Assembly: GCA_034336665.1 (NCBI GenBank)
Contig: JAPFBE010000013.1
Coordinates: forward strand, 17,835,056 to 17,899,055
Direction of reading: 5' to 3'
Length of the DNA: 64,000 nt
DNA from: Luscinia megarhynchos
Taxonomy: Eukaryota > Chordata > Aves > Passeriformes > Turdidae
Shown here: in pieces, positions 51,301-61,700 of the stretch
Layout of the letters: the number at the start of each line of letters is the position of its first letter
Numbering within the stretch: position 1 is the first letter of the stretch
The notes under the pieces: generated by a model
What the model was told of the DNA's origin: nothing
The model's input: the letters and a program-made list of their open reading frames with translations, nothing else
The model's database searches: none
Translations under genes and position numbers: made by a program

Positions 51301-52269
51301 TAAGTAGACTATGTGATGTTCATCTGAAATCTTACTTCTGCAAAACATTTAAACAGCGAGACAAAGGAAGGGTATTGTTTAGATTCCTCTTTTACAAACC
51401 CAAACTCTACTGTTTGGGATTTCTGCTCCTATGAGTCAAGAAAAATAATATGTTTTGAGTTAGCATTTGCAGAAAGCAAAGGAGAGAGCTGACATTGAAC
51501 AATAATCCAAAGAAAAAAACATAATAAAAGATACAAAGGAAAGGTAGGTAATTTAAAGCCTCAAAAATGTTAAGATGTCCTTTGTAACATACTTCCCCTA
51601 TGAACAAGTGATACTGTCAAGCAACATGGAGCTGCTCAGTGATGTTTTATTCACCATCTACAGATCTGATAGAATGTTTACTTACCGTCTATTTTCTCTA
51701 ATTAAATACTACTTTGAATAAAAAGTGGCAGTTCTTGGCAAAATACAGGGGTTTTTTGTGAAAACTTCACTATTTTTTTTAACAATGACCAGAAGGTTCT
51801 GCAGGCACAAAGTAAATTTTGTAGTAAAATTAAACAAAACAAACTACAAAAATAGCCCCCAAGTCCCAACCCCAGTGCCAAACAAGAAGAGAAGGAGCTT
51901 GTAGTGATACTGAACAAGTTTAGGCCACAGTAGACATGTCTGAACAAGTCCAGGTCGTGCTCTATATTGTGTGCACCAGTCAAACTATATTTAGCTGCTT
52001 TTCTCCTTATTTTGCTGCATATTTTGCTATTCCTTCACACGTTTAGCTCTTTTTCTGTATATTTCTTAGTTTAGACCAACGGTTATAACAACTGCCCATG
52101 ATAAGCCATTTTTAAGTGTTTTTCAACAATTTATTAAGACCCTTCAAAGCCACTAAAACATAAATTGTGCTAAATCAAAAGAAAAAGAGCTGGAAAACAG
52201 AATACCACAATTAGAAAACCCAAAATAAAGGTAAGCAGTGACGTTTTAAACAACCACCAGTCGTCGTAC
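48303..52269. other. Unique AT-rich non-coding sequence
   Basis: About 4 kb without a recognised repeat or gene, apart from a poly(A) tract at 51091-51108. Open frames are all below 100 codons and unrecognised. Confidence 0.5.
51091..51108. repeat. Poly(A) tract
   Basis: Eighteen A residues after 'gcatccctt'. No retroposon body is recognised. Confidence 0.85.
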
Positions 52270-52391
52270 CTGAAGAGCTCGTACAAAGCGTGTAAACAGC
52301 ATAAAAGCACCAATCAAAAAATGTGTGCTCAAGTAAATAATAGTCTTAAAATGTATAATTAAAGCTAAAAGAGTAAACAGTAAATCAACTT
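52270..52391 (-). other. Exon-like, CpG-retaining block (candidate internal exon or conserved element)
   Basis: On the minus strand a splice acceptor 'attatgcag' (AG at 52393-52392) is preceded by a branch-like 'actaatg' about 17 bases upstream. A 122-base segment follows, then a strong donor CAG|GTACGA with GT at 52269-52268. One frame stays open throughout: 2 bases, then 40 codons, ending in phase 0. The product would be hydrophobic with a basic end ('RFVRALQ'), like a membrane segment. The last 40 bases keep four CpG sites in a CpG-poor region. Against it, the pyrimidine tract is weak, 40 open codons are not rare in any one frame, no neighbouring exon is found, and I recognise no protein. 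Confidence 0.2.
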
Positions 52392-54507
52392 CTGCATAAT
52401 CACATTAGTTTTCTGTCCAAAAGTCCTGTTTCTCCCCCAGGAGCTCAGGGCATTCACTGATTAAACCATTCTGCTGACTTGGAGTGCAGACTCGGGTGCA
52501 CACTGAGCCACTCCTTGGCACTTGGCTCTCTCCCTCTAGTGAGCAAATGTGGAAGCCTCATTCTTTAGCCCCTAGAGAATTGTACTGCTGTCCAGCCAAC
52601 ATCAAACTAACTATGGTGAACTGTAGTGTTCTATCTATTTTTGGAAGGTGCCAACATTCAAATCTATTTATTCTGGAAATGTATGCAAATGAACAAATTT
52701 GCATGAGTCAATCGCTAAAATTGCAACAGAAAAAAAATGGAAGGAAAGAAAGCATTAATTTGATATTATTTAATGGCTATATAGCTGGTCAATCCATTCT
52801 AATCACCTTTTCTCTTCTATGAAACCCTAACACAAATGAAACAGACAAGTTTTGCAGACCTGGCTCAAAGCTTTAAGGCTTCGTACTGATTAGGAAGAAG
52901 CACAACAGTCAGGATTCAGCAACATATTTCACTTTGTGTTTTAAAACTAAAGCAGACACAACAAGAATAATTAAAGTAACTTTCACAAGCAGAATATTGT
53001 TAAAATGCTTGATTAGCATTTGCATTGAACTACCAAATTTCTCACAGTACAAATTCATATCTAGCATGCCAAGAAAAAGATAACAAAATCAGTGACAGAA
53101 AAATCTTTTACAATACCTGAAGATGTATCTTCTATGAGAATAAAAGAGAAAAATACTCAATGACTAGTTCTGGATGCTAAAAAAGAATAGCCCCTAAACT
53201 CTTTGCAGAAAACACCAGTGATGTTCAAATCAGAGCCATTTAGATCCTTTTTTTGCTTTTTTGTTTTGTATGTAGCACACTAGGAACTGAATGGAGAGCA
53301 CGTCTCTCACATAAGTTGCAAACAGCCATCGCTAGTGACATTTTGTTCCCTCCCAACAGTTCTAGTTTCTAAACATGAGCCTCTGATGAAAGGCTGGCCT
53401 CCAGCAGCAATGCTCCAAGCCATGTTGTTCCTTCACAGCCCTCAATTTATACTCAAGTCACGAACATGACACTTCTTTTGTTAGCTTTCGATTGTCATCT
53501 TCTGTTTTTGGCATTAATCCCCGTAACAAAAATTGTCATTGCGATAGGTGCTGTGGAAATCAGTAAGATTAATAAGTATTTGGTATAATATCTAAATACT
53601 CTCCCCTATCAAGATGAGTATGTTGCTGAATTTGTGCTATGTGGAACAGCTGACAGTAGAAATAGTTATAATAGATCACTTTGACAACTTTAGATTTACA
53701 TAATGGATTCATCCACTTTGCAGATTGGGTTTGTGCACATTCTCTCAGCATGCAAAACATGCCTATTACCTTTAAAACATTTTCTTTGAATGGTATATGC
53801 TGCTACATAAAATATACATTTTTGCAGTCTGCAGGCTTAAATATGTATTTTAAGAAACACGTATTAGTATGTTTGTATGTTATGCGCAAACAAAGCAAAT
53901 TTATGTACCTGCACTAAAGTTGATGCACCTCTTTAGTGATTTTATCACGTTTTCATTTAATTCCCATGAGCTGACTTCTTTTTCTTTTTAAAATTCCTTT
54001 ATCCCTTTTTCAGATTTGGAAAACATAATTAGTAGCAAATAAAGACACTGCAGAACTGTGCTTGGAAAAACTTATACCTTTTCCAGTCTGCTCACAATGC
54101 ATCACAAAGGTGTTTATTGCCAAAAAATAATCAAGGATTAGTTCATTATAGTTCCAGTGCAATTCCATGGATACAAAGAGCAAAGCAGCAGAAGAGGCTG
54201 AAAAGGGGACTGTATCCAAGGGAAGATAATCCCATCCACAAGCACGGACACTGTGGAGGAGGCCGTCCTGCCTTCTGAGGTCCCCTCATCTGAGAGGATT
54301 TTTGGAGCAGTGCTGCAGTGTCCTGGGCTGGGCACTGATCAGACCAAGAGAGACATTCAATGCCACTAAAATTCTGGGTATGTGGGGTGAGCAACTTTGG
54401 AAAGAGGCCTGAACTTCTTCACAGCAGGACACACAGCTCTGGAGAAACACAATTTCAGCAGTATGGGGATCTTAAAAGAATATTTCTGCTTTGCCATCAC
54501 ACGAAGT
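52392..54507. other. Unique sequence with a second CpG-retaining block at 53446-53590
   Basis: Most of this is ordinary AT-rich DNA, including a 112-codon plus-strand frame (52484-52822) without family features. The block 53446-53590 holds CpG words ('cacgaac', 'ttcgattg', 'cccgtaac', 'tgcgatag') spaced through about 100 bases. On the plus strand an ATG at 53466 opens a 40-codon hydrophobic frame ending at TAA 53586-53588. On the minus strand the same block also follows an acceptor-like 'ttccacag'. Conserved non-coding sequence is the simplest explanation. Confidence 0.3.
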
Positions 54508-55196
54508 TGTGTTGGGTTGGTGTGGCCAGAAATGTGTATTCTGTCACCATCTGTTGCAGCCGGGTGGGGCAATGACCCAATGACATATTATCTGCTAATG
54601 GACCATCTTTAAAACCAGGTGGGGCAATCATCTTCATCTTTTCCACAACTCTTCCTTTCTCCAGGAAGATATCACCTGCTAATGGGCCATTGAGTCCCAC
54701 TGTATGACTGATAAAATTACATCATCCCACTGGGAGATGCTCCAGCCAGGGGGAGGAGCCAAGCCTTTCCTACCGGGATAAACCAAGATACCTTCTTTCC
54801 ACTGGATTCCAGAGGAAAGCCAGACCTTTCCACATCATCCCTGGACCTTCAGAGGAAACCTGCACCTTCTACAGGAGCACTGCTTCAACTGAACCACATC
54901 TGCCACTGCAGGAGGATGCAGCCACCATTTAATGGGACTGCTACCAACACCCTGACTGACAGGGTGTCAGGTTGTATTCTGACTCTGTCAGTGTTTTGGG
55001 ATTGTTCTCTGTAATGCTGTACTTCTATTTTAATTTTCCTTGTAAAGAACTGTTTTTCCTAATTCCCATATCTTTGCCTGAGAGCCCCTTAATTTTTAAA
55101 ATTATAATAATAATTTGGAGGAAGGGAGTTTACATTCTCCATTTCAAAGAGAAGCTTCTGCCTTTATTGGCAGACACCTGTCTTCAAACCAGGACA
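54508..55196 (+). mobile_element. ERVL-like passerine solo LTR, second family
   Basis: A 689-base element beginning TGTGTTGGGTTGGTGTGG and ending 'cttcaaaccaggaca'. Diagnostic interior segments are 'ggaggagccaagcctttcc', 'ctgctaccaacaccctgact', 'tttgcctgagagcccctta' and 'tttacattctccatttcaa'. I associate these with an ERVL-class LTR common in songbirds. The flanks are gaagt (54503-54507) and aaagt (55197-55201), a 5-bp target-site duplication with one mismatch, which fits that class. In the first 200 bases GGTGGGGCAAT (54563-54573 and 54618-54628) and CTGCTAATGG (54592-54601 and 54676-54685) each occur twice, an imperfect internal duplication. No internal viral region is attached. Confidence 0.88.
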
Positions 55197-56825
55197 AAAG
55201 TGAATCCCAGCACTATGACAGCCTGACAAGAACCTCAGTCAAGGTGAGGTACTCCCCAAGCCAGTGGTCTTCAATCTCTGGAATAAGCCCACTGGGCAAA
55301 CTCTCCCAGGTTCAAGTCCGTGGGATTTCAGCCCACAGCTCCAAAAGAGCTCAGTGAGCCTTTGGACCATCTCTAACATTCTCCTACAAACGCCTCAGCT
55401 GATGGGTTTTTGTTAGATTTTGTGTAGTCACAGGACATAGGGAATATAGCTTGCTGTATTCTCTGGAAACCTGAGCATCAGCCTCTGACAAAATAATCTG
55501 AATTTTTAGTCCATGTGAAGTTCCAAAGGTAAAATTTACTGTGAACTTCAAATCCTTATTTTTTGGTTGTGAATAATATTGTATCATTTATTACATATGA
55601 ATATCAGGGAAGAATTAATTTCTTTACTTTTACTACTATCTTAGACACTTATTTCTGAAAAGACAGATGTTATTTTTTACTTGGGAATGATATAAGTACC
55701 TCACTATGTTTTCTTTTCCCGTTGGTACTTCAAAAAGGTGGAAAAATGCTAACATTTATACATTTGTATTGCGAGGTTAACAACAAGTTACTCAAGGCAA
55801 AATAGGCAGGCTGTCACAAAGAAACCAACTGACAACAGGCAGTTTTGAAGTCAAATTGTATAGATCAAGACATTTAAACTCTGTCTCATCACCTCAAATA
55901 TTATACTGAATTATGAGCATGAGATCATGTATGGGCTGTTGTTGCTTTGCATGGTTTGAAGAATATGAATAATTTGCAAATTAACAGATGTACTTTAAGA
56001 TAATTAGAGCCTCAGATAACCCCTAGTTTAAATGTACTAACACTCTCTTTTTGCACAGTGGAATATATTGCCATCATTGGACTAAAACACAAGCAATGTT
56101 TGCCAGCAATAAGTGTAGTTAATGGCTCTAGGCAGTTCCTGTAATTTATTTGATTTTATAAAGTGAATCTTTAAATAAAATAAAACCTGCAATTATCCAT
56201 TTTGTTGTTCACTTGTATAATTTTTTAAAATAGTGTAAAACAATAAATGTTCATACAAGTTCTCAGATGCCAAGGTAAATGTTACAGTCCCATAAACACA
56301 ATTTGTTTCTCCTTATCCCTTGGCTACCTAGGCTTCTGCTGCATCCTCACAGAAATACTTACATATGGAAATATATACATGCTTCATTAGTCAAGTATTA
56401 ATGGCAAGTTCACATTTTTCTTACCCAATTATTTGATACTTTTCAGTATCCAGGCAGTCTTATATTTGAAGCAGTCTTGATTTTGCTTGATTCTGCTTGG
56501 GTGTTGGTCTTGAAATAAATGCTTCTTAATTACTCTTTCAGGGTGATTCTATGGGACTGCAAGGCTGTATAAGAGAAAATAACCATTTACATTTAAAAAA
56601 AATTAAAAATGCAAATGCACAACAAATTTGGCAGCACGTTCTCTGACCTCTCAAATATCCTAGGGGAATAGCTGTGCTATTGAATGCAAACCACAAGTGA
56701 GGCCCTTCTCTGTTCATCCTGTAATTTCTTATAATTGTATGTACATTTTTCATGGCTAGTGTTCCCAGGTAATTAAGCAGTCTCCAAACACCTGACTGTT
56801 GGCATATTTCCCCAACAGGAAGGAG
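55197..56825. other. Unique non-coding sequence
   Basis: No gene or repeat is recognised. Texture is AT-rich, and no open frame exceeds about 80 codons before the 3' end, where a 123-codon minus-strand frame runs into the LTR fragment. Confidence 0.5.
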
Positions 56826-57088
56826 GAATGTTTGGACTGATGGTGTTTTGTCTTCCCAAGTCACCATTATGCACGACAGAGCCCAGCATTCCTGGGGATG
56901 GCTGAGCACCTTCCTGCCCAGAGGAAGTGGTGAGTGAATTCCTTGTTATGTTTTTGCTTTGCCTAATAAGGTGTCTATCTCAAGCCATGAGTTTTCTCAC
57001 TTTTACCTTCCCAATTTTCTCCCCAATCCTGCTGGCTGGGGAGTAAGCTAGCAACTGCATGGGGCTTGGCTGGGATTAAATCATAACA
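56826..57088 (+). mobile_element. Avian ERV LTR fragment, 5'-truncated (same family as 6.7 and 58.1 kb)
   Basis: Similarity to the family begins abruptly at 'gaatgtttggactgatggtg'. It continues through 'gtcttcccaagtcacc', 'tcctggggatggctgagcac', 'gtggtgagtgaattccttgt' and 'gccatgagttttctcac' to the 3' end 'ggattaaatcataaca'. The U3 part and TATA box are absent, and the upstream 250 bases show no LTR similarity. The poly(A) signal position is mutated. A minus-strand open frame of 123 codons (56538-56909) crosses the truncation point and is spurious. Confidence 0.85.
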
Positions 57089-57957
57089 CCACCAAAGTGT
57101 GATTTTTTTTAATTGATGGGAAGAGTAACTACAGGAGCAAAAAACACATGAGCCTTCAGAAGGTAGAGGAGGGCTGCCTGCTCCTCCACTGTGTTAAAAT
57201 TTCAAATCACTTCAAACAGTAAGAACAAAACAGGAAAAGAAAAGATGTGTGGGGAGAATCAAGGCATGAGCTGCAGAGTAATCAAACCACTTAAGTGAGA
57301 GGTAAGTGATGAGCATGTTTTAGGAAAGTGACATTTCTGAATCCCATCTTCCATCTAGACCTTACACTTTTATATCCAGATTACTGCTCACAGCAAGCTG
57401 TCTCAGCTCCTGGGCTTTCCCTTTGTCTCTGCTATGATTAATACGACAGATATTTCTTCTAGCTGCTCCTATTCTCTGCTGTGCTGTCTCTCTCATGCAC
57501 TTGCTGTTTCTCTTTCTGCCTCTCATTATTTGCTCAGGCTTTCAAGCCCTCTGTGACAGCATTCACAGAACAAAAGGTTGCCATTACATTTATCCCTATT
57601 TATCCTCCTTTGATGTTGAATTGAATTTTGTTCTGCTAGCATGAAGAAAGCTACATTTTTCATCATCTTCATCATCTCTATTTTACTTAAAATCACCTTG
57701 AACACAACTGTAATTTATTTCCTAAATTTATCAAAATCCTTTACAACCAAAAAAACCTTCCTCTATTATTTCTCTAGTGAATAAAATGAGGTAAATGCAG
57801 GTATGTTTGTAACCAAAATGCATGTAGGCATTTTTCTCTTGTACCTTGAGAGCCTCCTGGAAGGTACAGAGTGGCCAATTAGCCAGCTATGTATAGAAGT
57901 GAGAAAGAAAAGGAGTAATAAAACTAAATTATCATCATGATTTGTTCCTTTTCATAG

Positions 57958-57991
<34 letters not shown>

Positions 57992-58120
57992 TCACAGGTA
58001 AGAATCAGTCTTATTTAAAGTAAAATTGCCTTTCAAAAGTAGCACAAGGCTTCAGAGGGATCAGGTTACACATCACTTTTGCCAATCTGCTGCTGACTAG
58101 CTCCAGCTTCCAGAACCACT
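57089..58120. other. Unique sequence between two related LTRs, with a long poly(A) tract
   Basis: No retroviral interior is present, although LTR copies of the same family and orientation lie on both sides. The poly(A) run at 57965-57991 does not terminate any element I can recognise. Confidence 0.5.
57965..57991. repeat. Poly(A) tract
   Basis: Twenty-seven consecutive A residues, the longest mononucleotide run in the window. Assembly length here is unreliable in general. Confidence 0.9.
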
Positions 58121-58125
58121 AACCA

Positions 58126-58700
58126 TGCACTGGTTTAGGCTGGGAAAGACTCCACTTTCCTTACAGTGGCTGATGTAGGGTTATGGGTTGGATTTCTGCT
58201 GAACACAGAGATGATAATATAGATAATATAATGATAAAATTTATTGCTGAGCAGGGCTTGCACAGAGCCAAGATCTCTTCTGCTTTTCACAGGACCACAA
58301 TGGAAAGAAGACTGGGAAGTTGTGAGGAGACACAGCCAGGACAGGTGACCCCAAGAGACCAAAGGGATGCTCCATCCCATATGGCAACATGCTCAGAACA
58401 TAAAGTGGATGGAAGAAAGGGGAAGAGGGGATATGTTTGGAATGGTGTTGTATGTCTTTCCCACTCCCTATCATGTGTGATGTAGCCTCACTGTCCTGGA
58501 GATGCCTGTCATGGGAAGCAGTGAATGAATTTCTTTTGCTGTGCTTGTGTACACAGCTTTTGCTTCCTCTATCAAACTATCTTTATCCCAACCCACAAGT
58601 TTTCTAGTTTTTGGCTATGCAATCCTTTCCCCAGTCCCTGGTAGGGGGGTGAGCAAGTGGCTGAGTGGAGCTTGGATGCTGGATGGGGTTGAACCACTAG
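58126..58700 (+). mobile_element. Full-length avian solo LTR (ERVL-like) with perfect 5-bp target-site duplication
   Basis: A 575-base LTR starting TGCACTGGTTTAGGCTGGG. It runs through 'gctgagcagggcttgcacag', 'acacagccaggacaggtgac', 'cctggagatgcctgtcatgg' and 'cccaacccacaagttttcta' to 'ggggttgaaccactag'. It is flanked on both sides by AACCA (58121-58125 and 58701-58705), a perfect 5-bp duplication. This shows an intact insertion later reduced to a solo LTR, and supports an ERVL-type integrase. The TATA box is degraded (near 58395) and the ATTAAA poly(A) signal reads ATCAAA, so it is unlikely to be an active promoter. Confidence 0.9.
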
Positions 58701-58705
58701 AACCA

Positions 58706-61700
58706 TCATTGTATTTTATGTGGCTGGTTGCAAGGACTCTGCGGATGGGCACTAAATGAGATACATGTGTTGCAAAGACACTGCAAATGCCACAGAACTA
58801 TATCGTTCATGACTTTCCATGACATTGATCCACTGACAAGAAACTGAAATCTTGTGCAGCATTGATTTCTTGTCAAATCAGAAAGCCACTGTACTTCAGC
58901 ATGCTCCATTCTACTCAAAACCATATGTACTGTACTCTCCTCATAGATTTCACTCAGATGTTACAAAATGGTAGTTAGTTATGACTTGACATGCCTCTGG
59001 AACAATAAACAGTATTTATAGAAAAAATGTATTGAGATCAAGTTAAATCTGTTATCTAAAATTGTGACTGGTAAGAATCCCAGACTACATGGCTTGTTAC
59101 AAATTCACCATCACATACACATACAAGGTGAGAAGGGAGGTGCCAACCAGCTCACAGGGAAACTATTAACTAAACTGTTAATAAAGTGACAAGAGGGAAT
59201 GCTCTTTACTCCCAGTGGCAGCCCTCGTAGAGGGAATGGAGCAGCTGTCCAAATGAACTACCAAATCCACCTGAAGCACCAGGAGTTTAGAAGAAAACCA
59301 TCAAAAGCTAGCATAAGAAGTTCACAGGAAAGAGAAACTATATATACATTGAACTTAAAGTGACAGAACTGCCACAGCACAGTTAGGATGTGCCTTTGTT
59401 CAGTCTCTCCATGAACACAGACAGCAGAAAATGCTATGTTAAGCTGGTCACCATTGCTTCCATTCTGAGAAAGCTAAATATATGACTGTAGAAAAAGGGT
59501 TTTTTTTAATAGAAAGGACTAGCTACTAGCTATTTAAAGTTTACATTCAGAGACAGTCTCACCAATTAATTCTCTATGCTCTACTTCCCTTTTCTTGGCA
59601 GAGAAATATGAGAGCCCAGCACATGCTGCTTGCCAGCATTACGCAGCTTTGTCAAAACAGGCTTCAGGCTTGGATATATCAAAAAGATGATGCTAATAGC
59701 ACAGGATCAATGACTTCCTTGTGACTCAGGGCAGAGGTCAAATCTATATGCTCTTTGACTTCTGTACAGATTTTGACACAGCCACTGATTGCTGATGATC
59801 TGCTAACAGACTCCACCAGCATAGCAATGTGTGACTCTTATCCTTTCAGGTGTCTCTCAAACAGGACCTTAAACACAGACAGCAGACACAATTTTCCCTC
59901 ACAGACAGAAACATACCAAGGTTGAAGATCAATGAAGGCATCCTCCCTCAATTTCAGTTGCTACAAGTGATCTTCTGAAGGAGCAAGACCCCAGTCCTTA
60001 CACTGCTAACTGCATCACTCTTCTCTAAAGAGATATATATCTGAATGGCATTAAGCTCAGAGAAAAACAGCCTGAGACCTTGATTAAGAATAAAGGAAAA
60101 GATCTACCACTGCAGAGGAGGGTTTTCAAATTAGGCCAGTCACAGCCAGCTGGGTGGACATTGGAGCAGAGATTCAGTGTACTTACAGGATGTTAGGAGG
60201 CATCCCTGGTAACAAAACAAATGTAGGAATTAGGGAGGTGTAGTAAACAGCTCTCTCTGCCAAAGAACTGCAAAAAGCTTGAGGAACCTGTTCAGTCCTT
60301 CAATATCACCAGACATGTAGCATCAAAGCTTTTTCTCATGCTTTAATCAGAGAAGAAAAACTGTAGTGTGGTTAATTTGGTTTGGTTGTACTCTATCAGA
60401 TTTCCTTCTTTGGCATTATACAATGTGCTTCTATAAATCCTTGGCAAAAATTGAAAATCCAACCTCAGAGCAAACCAACTGCCTTATTCAACACACAAAG
60501 AAACTGTTCACACAATGGAACATTGCCCTTTTCTCAGCTACTACTATATCCTACAGAAAATCTTCAAATTTTGTCTAAACTTCATTATTCTCTAAACTGG
60601 AAGTAAGCCTTGTTTCATACTATAAATTTGACACATTGAAACGAACCTCAATAAACCAGAAGAATTTGAAATGACCATGTTTATTTTATTAATGTAGTTA
60701 AGTCAATGCATCATCTCATGCCAGTGAAAAAGTGCAATGACAACAAAGAATCTTCTCCTCACATTTAATTTCTGCTTTGGCACCAATCTGGAAGTACTCA
60801 CACATTTTATTTAATAGATATATTACCTTCTGTGGCTATATGAGCCTTTTGTCTATGAAAGATTATTCATAGACTTAGATTGTATGGTTGAACATAGTTT
60901 TCATGTTTTATGCAAGCCTGAATTATATACATTCAAAGTGAGCTGTTCAATTCAGAGACTCACAAAGCTCAATTTTAAAATTATATAATAATTTTTGAAT
61001 TAACAAAAAAGGGAAACCTTAGCACCTGTGGTTTCTTGCATAGCTACCCCTGTTAAATATGCAGTATAAATTTTGAAAGAATAAAAAAGCCTTTAAAGAA
61101 GAAATCTTATAAAAAATAAGTCTCAGTATGGAGTGAACTTTGGCACTCTAGCTATAAAATTTTTAAAATAGAGTGCAAAAAGAGGAATTATATCATACAA
61201 GTTTCTCTTTCATGGATCCTCACAGCCACTGCCATTCTATCTCACCCTTAAGAGCCACTGGCATCTTACCTATTGCAGGATAGCCACCTACATATAAGAA
61301 TGTAATAGAGGCACAAGGTAATAAAAAATTGCTATTAAATTCCTAACTAGAAATGTTTTTTTTATTTTTCTTTTCAGTAGCATGCATGTTTTGTGGCAGT
61401 GCTCTGAAGCCTCACCTTTGGACTGCAATTCTATTGTAACATCAGACACCAAGCAGCAGTGGAGTGGGGTTTTTGAAGTTCAAGCACCACTACAAGCAAG
61501 AATCCTTAAGAAAACATCCACTCCTCACACAGAAAGTAGAAAATCACCTGCAGATGGGCAGTAATCCAATCAAACCTGTTAGCTGTACCATAAACTTCAT
61601 TGAAGTGAATTATGGAAGTATGTGGCTAAAATGGTGGAGGCACTTAAACACATTGACAGGTAGGCATTGTCAGAGTTAAGAAACTATATTTACTTTTTTT

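Noticed and set aside
56538..56909. 123-codon minus-strand frame
   Set aside because: Its N-terminal part is antisense translation of a retroviral LTR and the rest is unique AT-rich DNA, so the frame crosses an insertion breakpoint.
56826..58705. A deleted provirus bounded by the two LTRs at 56.8 and 58.1 kb
   Set aside because: The downstream LTR is bounded on both sides by AACCA, so it is a complete solo insertion. No retroviral interior lies between the two.
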